Source of the DNA: Paenibacillus paeoniae
Lineage (GTDB): Bacteria > Bacillota > Bacilli > Paenibacillales > Paenibacillaceae
Assembly: GCF_003388735.1 (NCBI RefSeq)
Contig: NZ_QUBQ01000003.1
Coordinates: 124,001-188,000 of the forward strand
Length of the DNA: 64,000 nt
Reading direction: 5' to 3'
The position numbers and the translations under genes were made by a program. The notes under the pieces are model-generated. The model was not told where the DNA came from and did no database searches. It saw nothing but the letters and a program-made list of their open reading frames with translations. This document shows, in pieces, positions 43,556-52,271 of the stretch; position 1 is the first letter of the stretch; each line of letters opens with the position of its first letter.

Positions 43556-44587
43556 GTGAATGAAATACCTTCTCCGCAGGATACGAAGTTAGCCATCATA
43601 CGAGGCATTCGATCGGTATTGTTGGACATGGGCAGTGCCACGAAGGCGGAACTGAGTGGGGCCTTGCAAATAAGTTTCCCAACGGTGAGCAAGTTTCTAT
43701 TGCAAATGGAGAAGACGGGAGAAGTTTCTTTGGTTGGGTTGGATGAGTCCAGTGGGGGACGAAGGGCGCAAAGGTATGCCTACAATCCAAACTATCGGTT
43801 GGGCTTAGCTATTTTTTTGGAGCGTAACGAAACAAACTATATCATATTCAATGCCTCGGGTGAACGAATCGATGATGGCAATACAGGTAGTCTGATCGTG
43901 GAAGAGGTGTCGAGCTTAACGAAGCTTATTGAGACGATCAAGCTTGCCTATCCAGCCATTCATGCCGTATCGATCGGCGTACCGGGGGCGGTTAATAACG
44001 GAAAAATAATTCTTATCCCGGGATATCGGAACTACCACGATTTGAATTTGAAGCTGTATCTCGAGGAACATCTATCTATTCCCGTTGTCGTCGAAAACGA
44101 TATGAATGCCGCTGTTCTAGGCTATCAGGATCATCACAAGATGCAGGATAAAGCGTCGTTGGCCTACCTCTATTTAGGGCAAAATGGTCCAGGCGCAGGG
44201 ATTATCGTGGGTGGTGAGATTGTGCGGGGGAAGTCGTATTTTTCGGGAGAAGTTTCCTTTATTCCGCAGTATGATCAACAAAACTTCCAACAGTCATTAT
44301 CTAGAGGGGAGAGCGGGGGAGCAGCTTCATCGGCGACGGAGGAACGAATCGATGCGATAAGCCGTACCGTTGCTGCAATCACTGCCATCTTGAACCCTCA
44401 TGCGATCATCTTCGGGAAAGAAGAAGTGAATTCAACCATGCTCCATCAAATCGCGGAGAGAAGCGCAATATATGTTCCGGAGGAGCATCTCCCGGAGCTG
44501 GCCGTAAGCGATTGGAAGCAGGATTATCTATACGGATTGCAGCGGCTTGGACTTGACTTGCTGATTTCATGCAACACCCATACGTAA
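43556..44587 (+). CDS. ROK-family transcriptional regulator
   Basis: About 343 residues. An N-terminal winged helix (MGSATKAELSGALQISFPTV) is followed by a ROK domain (VSIGVPGAVNNGKIILIPGY, ENDMNAAVLGY, GQNGPGAGIIVGG). The CxCGxxGC zinc cluster usual in ROK proteins is absent, so sugar sensing may differ. GTG 43556 or 43553 fits the AGGTGA site. It overlaps or abuts the MFS gene and probably controls it in response to a sugar-like ligand. Confidence 0.82.
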   Translation: MNEIPSPQDTKLAIIRGIRSVLLDMGSATKAELSGALQISFPTVSKFLLQMEKTGEVSLVGLDESSGGRRAQRYAYNPNYRLGLAIFLERNETNYIIFNASGERIDDGNTGSLIVEEVSSLTKLIETIKLAYPAIHAVSIGVPGAVNNGKIILIPGYRNYHDLNLKLYLEEHLSIPVVVENDMNAAVLGYQDHHKMQDKASLAYLYLGQNGPGAGIIVGGEIVRGKSYFSGEVSFIPQYDQQNFQQSLSRGESGGAASSATEERIDAISRTVAAITAILNPHAIIFGKEEVNSTMLHQIAERSAIYVPEEHLPELAVSDWKQDYLYGLQRLGLDLLISCNTHT

Positions 44588-44613
44588 CCATCACGAAGGA
44601 GCACAGATACCTC

Positions 44614-45816
44614 ATGGCAACATTTTTCTTAATTATTATTTATTTGGCGTTTATTAGCCTCGGGCTGCCGGATTCCATGCTGGGGTCGGCTTGGCCTGTT
44701 ATGAGACTGGATATGGATGCGTCATTAGGCACTGCGGGCGTTCTATCCATGGTTATTGCAGCCAATACGATTATATCCAGTTTATTAAGCGGGACTGTGC
44801 TAAGAATGTTCGGGACCGGGAAAGTGACACTAGTCAGCTGTATTCTGACAGCTGGAGCGTTGCTCGGCTTTTCATGGTCGCCTTCCTTGATCTGGCTTGT
44901 CTTGTTTGCGATCCCGCTGGGACTGGGCGCAGGTTCTGTCGATGCGGGGTTGAACAGCTATGTCGCAGCCCATTACAAAGCCCATCATATGAGCTGGCTG
45001 CACTGCTTCTGGGGTGTCGGCGCATCGCTTGGTCCGATTATAATGGCGTCATTCATGGCTGGCGATAACTTGTGGAGACAAGGTTATCTTGCTGTTGCGG
45101 GCATTCAATTCCTGCTTGTCATCATTTTGTTCGTCACGCTTCCATTATGGGATAAGGTGGCGAAGATTAGCTCTGTGACACGGAACGATCATGAAGCTCA
45201 GGAGCGTGAGGAGGGGGCAACAGCAGCTTCCGGTACGGTCAAGTCTTGGCGTGTAAAAGGGGTTAACTTAGCCCTGCTTACTTTCTTGTTCTACAGCGGC
45301 GTCGAGGCCAGCGTAGGTTTGTGGGGAAGCAGCTTCTTGGTTAATATCAAGGATTTGCCCGCGGCGACTGCGGCTCAGTGGGTATCCTTGTTTTATGTAG
45401 GGATTACGGTTGGCCGGATGCTGACTGGCTTCATTACGTTTAAAGTGAACAACCGTATGCTGATTCGATACGGTCAATGGATCGCTTTGGCTGGCACGGT
45501 GCTTTTGGTTTTGCCGCTCCCGTCCATTGTCTCGCTGGTGGGATTGTTGGTTATCGGGCTAGGACTTGCACCGATCTTCCCATGTATGCTGCATGAGACG
45601 CCTGCCCGGTTCGGCAAGCATCATGCTCCTCCGATTATCGGCTATCAGATGGCGGCAGCCTATACGGGTACCACATTGGTACCTCCACTTCTGGGCTTGC
45701 TCGCGTCCAACTCGACGATTGGCATCTTCCCGATGTTCATCGTATTGTTCGCCGTAGCTATGATTCTGTGTACGGAACGGTTGAATTATTTTGTAAGAAA
45801 AGTACGGGTTGGATAA
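44614..45816 (+). CDS. MFS transporter
   Basis: About 400 residues with 12 helices. The segment PLGLGAGSVDAGLNSYVA and FWGVGASLGPII resemble the FucP/YfkF-like sugar-side MFS branch. ATG 44614 follows AAGGAG at long spacing; an in-frame ATG at 44569 lies inside the ROK gene. Paired with the ROK regulator, so uptake or efflux of a sugar or derivative is likely. Confidence 0.82.
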   Translation: MATFFLIIIYLAFISLGLPDSMLGSAWPVMRLDMDASLGTAGVLSMVIAANTIISSLLSGTVLRMFGTGKVTLVSCILTAGALLGFSWSPSLIWLVLFAIPLGLGAGSVDAGLNSYVAAHYKAHHMSWLHCFWGVGASLGPIIMASFMAGDNLWRQGYLAVAGIQFLLVIILFVTLPLWDKVAKISSVTRNDHEAQEREEGATAASGTVKSWRVKGVNLALLTFLFYSGVEASVGLWGSSFLVNIKDLPAATAAQWVSLFYVGITVGRMLTGFITFKVNNRMLIRYGQWIALAGTVLLVLPLPSIVSLVGLLVIGLGLAPIFPCMLHETPARFGKHHAPPIIGYQMAAAYTGTTLVPPLLGLLASNSTIGIFPMFIVLFAVAMILCTERLNYFVRKVRVG

Positions 45817-45841
45817 GTACTTCATTGATTGTCATAGCCGT

Positions 45842-45939
45842 CCTCCATGTTTGAAACATAACCATTAGGGTAAAGGCATAACATACCCAGTACAAGGGCT
45901 GTACAAGTCCGGTGCATAATGGGATTGAAAACATGGAGG
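45842..45939 (+). promoter_or_regulatory. Inverted-repeat leader upstream of TspO-like gene
   Basis: CCTCCATGTTT (45842-45852) is exactly inverted as AAACATGGAGG (45929-45939), whose GGAGG is the ribosome site of the next gene. Inside are CCATTA/TAATGG (45862-45867, 45917-45922), GGGTA/TACCC (45868-45872, 45884-45888) and GTACA/TGTAC (45890-45894, 45900-45904). This could fold as a multi-stem RNA that hides the ribosome site. Alternatively TTGAAA (45851-45856), a 20-base spacer and CATAAC, with a CCATTAGGGTAAAGG near-palindrome, form a MerR-type promoter. Confidence 0.45.
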
Positions 45940-45945
45940 CTGCCT

Positions 45946-46713
45946 ATGAAGCAGATGAACGCATGGCTTAATTTGATCGGTTTTGCAGGCATGATTATAG
46001 TGAACTTCTTGGCGAATAAGCTGCCCATTGGCGGCAAAACGACGGGGGAGATCTCGGCACAACATCCGGTGCTTATCACGCCTGCCGGGTATGCTTTTTC
46101 GATTTGGTCCATCATCTATATGCTGTTGTTTCTGTTTATCATCTACGGATTTACGAAAGACGGGAGAGCCAGCAGCAGGATCTCTTCGATAGGGATATTC
46201 TTTTTCATTTCCTGTTTGTTTAACATAAGTTGGCTATTGCTGTGGCATTATGAGCAGCTGACGAGCAGTGTGTTTATCATGTTTGCTTTGCTAATTACCT
46301 TATGTATTGTGTATGGGAAAATCAACCGGACAAAGCCGGCACGTCATGCGGAGAGATGGACAGTTCGGCTGCCGTTCAGCATCTATTTGGGATGGATATG
46401 CGTAGCGACGATCGTGAATGTAGCGGTGGCTCTATCTGCTCGGGGATGGGACGGATTTGGCCTGCCGGATACGGTATGGGCGATCATCATGTTAGGCGTC
46501 GCGACTGTGGTCGCTTTGGCATTAGGACTCAACTATAAAGACGTCGCCTATATGCTCGTATTTGTCTGGGCATTTATTGCGATTGGCATCAAGCAGCAGG
46601 CGTACCCGGCGGTTGCTTACACGAGCTACGCTTTAGCAGCATTGCTAGTTCTCGTGGTATTGTTCATCGTTATGAAAATGGTGCAGGGGACGGGAGAAGA
46701 GAGAGCAGCGTAA
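45946..46713 (+). CDS. TspO/MBR-related membrane protein
   Basis: 255 residues, about seven hydrophobic helices. The N-terminal part has ITPAGYAFSIWSIIYMLLFL, the conserved core of tryptophan-rich sensory proteins of the longer type. ATG 45946 has GGAGG six bases upstream (the longer frame begins at 45919). TspO proteins bind porphyrins and similar ligands; function here unproven. Confidence 0.75.
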   Translation: MKQMNAWLNLIGFAGMIIVNFLANKLPIGGKTTGEISAQHPVLITPAGYAFSIWSIIYMLLFLFIIYGFTKDGRASSRISSIGIFFFISCLFNISWLLLWHYEQLTSSVFIMFALLITLCIVYGKINRTKPARHAERWTVRLPFSIYLGWICVATIVNVAVALSARGWDGFGLPDTVWAIIMLGVATVVALALGLNYKDVAYMLVFVWAFIAIGIKQQAYPAVAYTSYALAALLVLVVLFIVMKMVQGTGEERAA

Positions 46714-46762
46714 CAAATTCTGTTCATAGTTAATAAGTTAAAAGCTTGGCGTAATGAATAAT

Positions 46763-46808
46763 AGGGGCTATCCCGCAGGTCAATAACATGACCTGCGGGA
46801 CAGCCCCT
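46763..46808. terminator. Bidirectional terminator
   Basis: A 20-base-pair stem with one mismatch (46763-46782 with 46789-46808; AGGGGCT outer, CCCGCAGGTCA inner) between convergent genes. Confidence 0.8.
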
Positions 46809-46826
46809 TCATAATGAACAGAGTAT

Positions 46827-47552
46827 TTACCTCGCCCCAGCTTGCTCCAAGCTCTTTATCATCTCTTGGTAGCCATGCTTCTTCGCATGTTGCAGCGGAG
46901 TGACGCCTGCGGAATCGCCGAGGTTGACATCGGCTCCGTGCTTGATCAACAGGTCCACAATGCGTTGGTGCCGCTGACCGCCATCGCCTAGAATGACTGC
47001 TTCCAGCAGAGCAGTCCAGCCCAGGTTGTTGACGTGATCGATGTTTACATCAGAAGTCGTCAGCAGTTCTTCCACAATCTCTACATGACCGCGATCCGCA
47101 GCGGGGATAAGGGCTGTGCCGCCAAAACGGTTCGTCAGCGTCGTATCCGCTCCTGCTGCAATGGCAGCCCGGACAAACGGAAGCAGACCTTCGGCTCCTG
47201 CATAAAGAAGCGGGTTATCGGAACGCTGGTCCCTAAGGTTGATATCCGCGCCATGACGGATGAGCAGGTTGAATACATCCAATTGATTCGAATGGACGGC
47301 GATCATGGCGGATGTTCGTCCTTTCTCATCGGTAGCATTCGGATCGGCGCCTTCAGCCAGAAGCTTCAAGACAGCTTCCTGATTTCCTTCTGCGACTGCG
47401 GTCCATAGTACCCCATTTTGGTCAAGGTTTTCCAAATCATTCACCGTGTGGGAGGATTGCGGCCGGCCTTCCGTCTGAGAGCCGCGGCCGCTCTGGCAGC
47501 CGGAGACGGTCAGGGCAAGAGCTAGCAGGATCAAGACGCTTATTCGCAACAT
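46827..47552 (-). CDS. Ankyrin-repeat lipoprotein
   Basis: 241 residues: lipoprotein signal with lipobox VSGC (Cys19), a short polar linker, then about five ankyrin repeats (for example VLKLLAEGADPNATDEKGRT and IVDLLIKHGADVNLGDSAGV). Anchored outside the membrane; ankyrin repeats mediate protein contacts. It follows the SLH-like gene by 32 bases and is likely co-transcribed. Confidence 0.85.
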   Translation of the reverse strand: MLRISVLILLALALTVSGCQSGRGSQTEGRPQSSHTVNDLENLDQNGVLWTAVAEGNQEAVLKLLAEGADPNATDEKGRTSAMIAVHSNQLDVFNLLIRHGADINLRDQRSDNPLLYAGAEGLLPFVRAAIAAGADTTLTNRFGGTALIPAADRGHVEIVEELLTTSDVNIDHVNNLGWTALLEAVILGDGGQRHQRIVDLLIKHGADVNLGDSAGVTPLQHAKKHGYQEMIKSLEQAGAR

Positions 47553-47584
47553 GTCCCATCCTTTCTTTCAAGATTAACGTTGAT

Positions 47585-49081
47585 CTATGATTGCAGAGTT
47601 ACATCTGTTGCCGTTGCCCAGCTGCCGACAGGAGTTACTTCATACGTAACGCCTTCTGCAAGCTTGCCGTCATTCTGCAGTTCGAATACGCCAACTGCGC
47701 CTTTGCGGGTTTGCACTTTATACTGAGCGGTCAGCATCGTACCATCAGAGCCTTTCAATTGAATCGAGCGGTAACCGAACAGCTCATCGCCAGGGTCTGC
47801 TGTCAGTGTCACATTCAGAGTTGCCGTATCTACCTTCGATACGGAAGCAATTTCAAGCGGCGATATAGCTTCAGCTGTGAACGTATTGTTTTTAAGCTCG
47901 AACCAGTCGGAGGATACGGTATACTTCACACCAGGTTCAAGCATTGTGCCAGCCGGTAGACGGAACTTCGGCTCTTGCTTGCCGTCTGTCGATTGCGTGA
48001 AACCTACGTAGTTCACCGTGATCGGCGCTCCGTTTTCTGGTGTGAGTGTAGCTTGTCTTGTTGCCAGAGATGAGATGATTTGTAGATGCTGACCATTCCA
48101 CTCGTTATTCTCATCTACGATAATAGCATTAGCGCCGCGGCCTCCAGCATAAGCGGAGATGAGGTAGCCATAGTCGACGACACCGTCAGCTCGGAAGGAG
48201 TCTACCTCGAACGTATCTGCCGTCACTTGGCGGACGCTCTGAAGCCGGATCATCTCATCGCTTGCTTGTACCGTATGCGTATGCTGGCTTTTATAGTTTG
48301 TCGTATAGGCCGTACCCGGTGTCATCGTCTGTACCGGAACGATGTAAGTGGCAATCGATCCCGTCTTCAAGCGCGGCTGATTGACGAGCTTCAGACCATG
48401 GTCGAAAGCAAAGTTGGCATTAGCTGCAGCTGTTGTCTCATCCTCCAGTATAAGCGGCGCGGAGAACGTCACTTCCAGTGTTATTTTGTTCAGCGCTTTG
48501 ATAGATTCGATCTCGGCGGATTCGGTACGAATTGCTTTTTCGGACAACACTAGAAGCTGAGCAGCTTGTCCGCGGGTCAAGCTTTCCTGCCCGACGCCGA
48601 TTTGCTCCATCCAATATTGCACGGACTTGGTATCGCGCTGCAGTGCTTTGGCGATAATTGCAGAGATTTCGGAGCTCGCTGCCGGCGCGTTCGGTTGCAA
48701 GGCTTCGACGCTTTCCACTAGCCCGCTTGATGTTGCCGCCTCCAGATACGAGGTGTACCAGTGGTCTTGCTTGCCTTCGAGCTGCTGTGCGGCTTTGCCT
48801 TGATCAGGATTCAGCGCAAGCAGGATCATTTTCATCAACTCGGCATTGGTTACTTGCTTCTCGACTCGCATGCTTCCGTCGGTATATCCTCTAAGCACGC
48901 CTTGATTGATTAACTGCTGAATGGCTTGCTCAGCTTGCTGATTGAAATTCGTGATTGCGGATTGCTGAATATTGGCTACCGGCGCCAGTGATGCCGCTTT
49001 GGCCGTGAACGGAAGCAACGCGCCCCCGCCTATAAGTGCTGATAGAGCGACGATAGCCGCTTTTTGATTGATCGTTTTCAT
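47585..49081 (-). CDS. Secreted SLH-domain-like surface protein
   Basis: 498 residues. Signal peptide to about residue 29 (LLPFTAKAA), then SLH-type repeats that bind wall polymer (INQGVLRGYTDGSMRVEKQV, LTRGQAAQLLVLS), then several beta domains of the kind found in S-layer and adhesion proteins. GGAGAGGAAG precedes the ATG. Lies downstream of a two-component system on the same strand. Confidence 0.78.
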   Translation of the reverse strand: MKTINQKAAIVALSALIGGGALLPFTAKAASLAPVANIQQSAITNFNQQAEQAIQQLINQGVLRGYTDGSMRVEKQVTNAELMKMILLALNPDQGKAAQQLEGKQDHWYTSYLEAATSSGLVESVEALQPNAPAASSEISAIIAKALQRDTKSVQYWMEQIGVGQESLTRGQAAQLLVLSEKAIRTESAEIESIKALNKITLEVTFSAPLILEDETTAAANANFAFDHGLKLVNQPRLKTGSIATYIVPVQTMTPGTAYTTNYKSQHTHTVQASDEMIRLQSVRQVTADTFEVDSFRADGVVDYGYLISAYAGGRGANAIIVDENNEWNGQHLQIISSLATRQATLTPENGAPITVNYVGFTQSTDGKQEPKFRLPAGTMLEPGVKYTVSSDWFELKNNTFTAEAISPLEIASVSKVDTATLNVTLTADPGDELFGYRSIQLKGSDGTMLTAQYKVQTRKGAVGVFELQNDGKLAEGVTYEVTPVGSWATATDVTLQS

Positions 49082-49213
49082 TGCGTATCTTCCTCTCCGT
49101 TAATAGTGTGTGACTTATATTCATCTTAAGCGACCACTCTAAATCGGCAGATAAGAAAGTATAAACAATTTCTAAACGAAAGGATAACTTTTTGCAAAAT
49201 CAACTGTCTGCCA

Positions 49214-49906
49214 TCAGATTGTAAAGCGATAACCGGCGCCCCAGACGGTCTCGATGAACTGCGGGTTGGATGGATCAGCCTCGATTTTTTCTCTGATTCT
49301 GGAGATGTGAACTGTCACCGTAGCGATATCGCCGTTCGATTCCAGCCCCCAGATTCGTTCGAACAGCTCATCTTTATTAAACACCCGATTCGGATTTGAA
49401 GCCATGAACAGAAGCACCTCGAATTCCTTGACGGTGAGTGATACTTCCTTACCATGCACGAAAACCCGATGCGACGACTTGTGGATGGATAGCTCCCGAA
49501 TATCGATGCGATCCGTGCTTGCGGCTTTTTGACCGCTTGTGAACCGTTCATATCGGGCCAGATGCGCCTTCGCTCGGGCGACCAGCTCGTTGGGACTGAA
49601 CGGCTTTGTGACAAAGTCGTCCGCTCCGAGGCCGAAGCCACGGATTTTATCGATATCCTCTTTCTTGGCGGATACAATCAGAATCGGCACATCCAGCTCT
49701 CCACGGATCATCCGGCAGATCTCGAAGCCGTCCATGCCTGGCAGCTGAAGATCGAGGATGATCAGATCATAGCTGCCGCCAAGCGCCTTCTCCGCGCCTT
49801 CGCGCCCCTCGTGGCATACATCCACGCCGAAATCATGCAGCAGGAAGTAGTCCTTTTGCAGTTCCGCAATATAAGGGTCATCTTCAATGATTAAAATTTG
49901 CTTCAT
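49214..49906 (-). CDS. OmpR-family response regulator
   Basis: 230 residues: receiver domain with IIEDD pocket, phosphoacceptor Asp in LIILDLQLPG and Lys in FVTKPFSPNE, then a winged-helix C-terminal domain (LTVKEFEVLLFMASNPNRVF, VTVHISRIREKIE). Six bases after its kinase. Probably controls envelope genes nearby. Confidence 0.92.
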   Translation of the reverse strand: MKQILIIEDDPYIAELQKDYFLLHDFGVDVCHEGREGAEKALGGSYDLIILDLQLPGMDGFEICRMIRGELDVPILIVSAKKEDIDKIRGFGLGADDFVTKPFSPNELVARAKAHLARYERFTSGQKAASTDRIDIRELSIHKSSHRVFVHGKEVSLTVKEFEVLLFMASNPNRVFNKDELFERIWGLESNGDIATVTVHISRIREKIEADPSNPQFIETVWGAGYRFTI

Positions 49907-49912
49907 GCTTCA

Positions 49913-51388
49913 TCACCGACGATCTACAAAGTTTTTTAGTGTAAAACAGATGGTCGTACCTTTTCCAGGCTCGCTATTGGCCCATATCTCGCCGCCGTGT
50001 CCTTCGATGATTTGCCTTGCAATAGCAAGCCCTAGTCCGCTTCCGCGAACAGATGGGCTTCGGGACGCTTCCTCCCGGTAGAACCGCTCGAAGATATAGG
50101 GCAGGGAGTCCGGGTGAATGCCGGGACCATTATCCTTGAGAACTACCATGACCTGATCTTCCAGGCGCTTGATGCCGATCGTTAATTGCTTGGGCTGCTG
50201 ATTCATATACTTCAGGGCATTATCCAGCAGGTTCATCAGAACACGCTTCAGCTTCTCGCGATCAGCGAGCACGAACAGCGGCTGAGGCTGTTTTTCCTCA
50301 TCCCAGCGAACCTCCACGGCATGATTGTCCAATTCGATCGACAGCTCGCTCACTATTCGATGCAGGAACGGACTCAGCTCCACTTGCTCGAACGAGAAAG
50401 GCTCCTTGTTCAGATCAAGCTTGGAATAGAAGAGCAGTTCGTCGACCAGCCGTTCCATGTCGGATGCTCTTGTGTGGATAGCGGCCACGTACTTATCCAG
50501 CTTCTCCTGCGTATGTGTTACGCCGTCCCGGATCCCTTCGGCATAACCCTTAATTGTCGTAATCGGCGTTCGCAAGTCATGCGAGATATTCGAGAGCAGC
50601 TGCTTGCGATTATCTTCATAGTGGAGCTGAAGTTGGACCGATTGATGCAGTTTCTCGCGCATTTGGTCGAAGGTTTGAACAAGCTGTCCCACTTCATCAC
50701 GCGAGGAAGCCTTTAGTTCATACGTCAGATCGCCATCCTTGATATGTTCGGCCGACTTGCGGAGCTGATCCAGCGGGTGGACAATCTTCCGAGTGACATA
50801 GCGGTAGAGCAGGAAGCCGGTTAATAATAAAATGGCGACAAAGACGAATATTAACAGGGGAAGCAAAGTTCTGATCATCTCGGCAAAGGGGCTTCTCTCC
50901 CGCAGGACAAAGACACTGCCTTTAACATCCGACTCGGGGGAGAAGTAGAAATCAAACTTTGCATACGAGAAAAAGTGGCTGCCCACATTCATCGTATGGC
51001 GAATGGTGTTGTTATACATATCGTAAGGCGGCAATACTGCGTCCAGATTAATATCTTTAAGCTTAGGAGCTGCATAGAGAATCTTATTGTTTTCCCGGAC
51101 GACGAGCATCGCTTGCACCATCTTTAACTGATAATCATACTCCTCGAGTATTTGCCGGTTTTTGAGCTGTGCCGGGTCATGCTTGGCCAAATATTTCATG
51201 TCGAGAAATAAATTCTCCTCCTCCTCGGACAGAGGATGGAGTGAAAGATGGATCTTGTAAAAGCTGCTGATGCTGCGGAAGTCGCCGGTCACAGCTACCG
51301 ACAGCAGATACGCGGCAAGCACGAACAAGATGACGGAGATTACGACGACCGATGTGAACGACAAGAGCAGTCTGAAGCGAATCGACAT
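49913..51388 (-). CDS. Sensor histidine kinase with HAMP domain
   Basis: 491 residues: two membrane helices (about 8-28 and 170-192) flanking an extracytoplasmic sensor, HAMP, HisKA with NISHDLRTPITTIKGYAEGI, and a HATPase domain (DNALKY, DNGPGI, GSGLGLAIA). ATG 51388 has AAAGGAGGG; the frame is open to 51529. Kinase precedes regulator here, the reverse of the more common order. Confidence 0.9.
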   Translation of the reverse strand: MSIRFRLLLSFTSVVVISVILFVLAAYLLSVAVTGDFRSISSFYKIHLSLHPLSEEEENLFLDMKYLAKHDPAQLKNRQILEEYDYQLKMVQAMLVVRENNKILYAAPKLKDINLDAVLPPYDMYNNTIRHTMNVGSHFFSYAKFDFYFSPESDVKGSVFVLRERSPFAEMIRTLLPLLIFVFVAILLLTGFLLYRYVTRKIVHPLDQLRKSAEHIKDGDLTYELKASSRDEVGQLVQTFDQMREKLHQSVQLQLHYEDNRKQLLSNISHDLRTPITTIKGYAEGIRDGVTHTQEKLDKYVAAIHTRASDMERLVDELLFYSKLDLNKEPFSFEQVELSPFLHRIVSELSIELDNHAVEVRWDEEKQPQPLFVLADREKLKRVLMNLLDNALKYMNQQPKQLTIGIKRLEDQVMVVLKDNGPGIHPDSLPYIFERFYREEASRSPSVRGSGLGLAIARQIIEGHGGEIWANSEPGKGTTICFTLKNFVDRR

Positions 51389-51570
51389 ATGCAAGCCCTC
51401 CTTTCCCGGTGGATTACTCGACACGAATAGCTGCGCAGCGCGCATTAATAAAGAATTGTAGTGGAGATTGTTATTCTTCGCAACCGCGAGACTTATCATC
51501 ACCCTGTTTTCTATTGTTTGCCTTCCCATGCTATGATGGTGTCAAATCAAACGTAGATCAGGAGATTCAT

Positions 51571-52269
51571 ATGGAGAAGACCAAAATACTCATCATCGAG
51601 GATGAAGCGGCTATTGCCGATCTGCTCGCTTATGGATTGACCAGAGAAGGGTATGCCACGCGGACGGCGTCCAATGGTGAGGAAGGATTGCGCGAGGTAG
51701 AGCGATTCCAGCCTGACCTGCTTCTATTGGACTGGATGCTGCCGGATACGAGCGGGTTGGATATATGCAAAAAAGTAACCGCGGAGTTCAACCTTCCCAT
51801 TCTGATGATTACCGCCAAATCGGATATTACAGACAAAATTCTCGGCCTCGAATTCGGGGCGGATGATTATATTACGAAGCCGTTCGATCTAAGGGAGGTC
51901 ATTGCCCGGATTCGAACAATTCTCCGCCGACTGGCTCAGGTGGGTCGATCTGGGCAGGAAGAGAACAATAGCAATGCCATACAGATCAAGCATATCGAGA
52001 TTAACCGCAGCGAGCGTATCGTGAGGAACCAAGGGGCGGCTATCGAATTGACGCCCAAGGAATATGATCTGTTGCTGAAGCTAAGCGGCAACCGGGGCCG
52101 GATCTTTTCGCGGGATGAACTGCTGGAGCTGGTGTGGGGCTATGATTATGCGGGCGAGACACGGACGGTCGACAATCATATTCAGCGGCTGCGCAAGAAG
52201 CTGGATGCCAGCGACTTGATTACGACCGTGTTTGGCGTCGGCTACAAATTCGAAAAGGATGCAGAATAG
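51571..52269 (+). CDS. OmpR-family response regulator
   Basis: 232 residues: IIEDEAAIADLL, Asp in LLLDWMLPDTSG, Lys in YITKPFDLRE, winged helix (LTPKEYDLLLKLSGNRGRIF, NHIQRLRKKLD). ATG 51571 is supported by CAGGAGATT. First gene of a plus-strand block that runs through a kinase and lipoprotein to an ABC transporter. Confidence 0.92.
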   Translation: MEKTKILIIEDEAAIADLLAYGLTREGYATRTASNGEEGLREVERFQPDLLLLDWMLPDTSGLDICKKVTAEFNLPILMITAKSDITDKILGLEFGADDYITKPFDLREVIARIRTILRRLAQVGRSGQEENNSNAIQIKHIEINRSERIVRNQGAAIELTPKEYDLLLKLSGNRGRIFSRDELLELVWGYDYAGETRTVDNHIQRLRKKLDASDLITTVFGVGYKFEKDAE

Positions 52270-52271
52270 CG

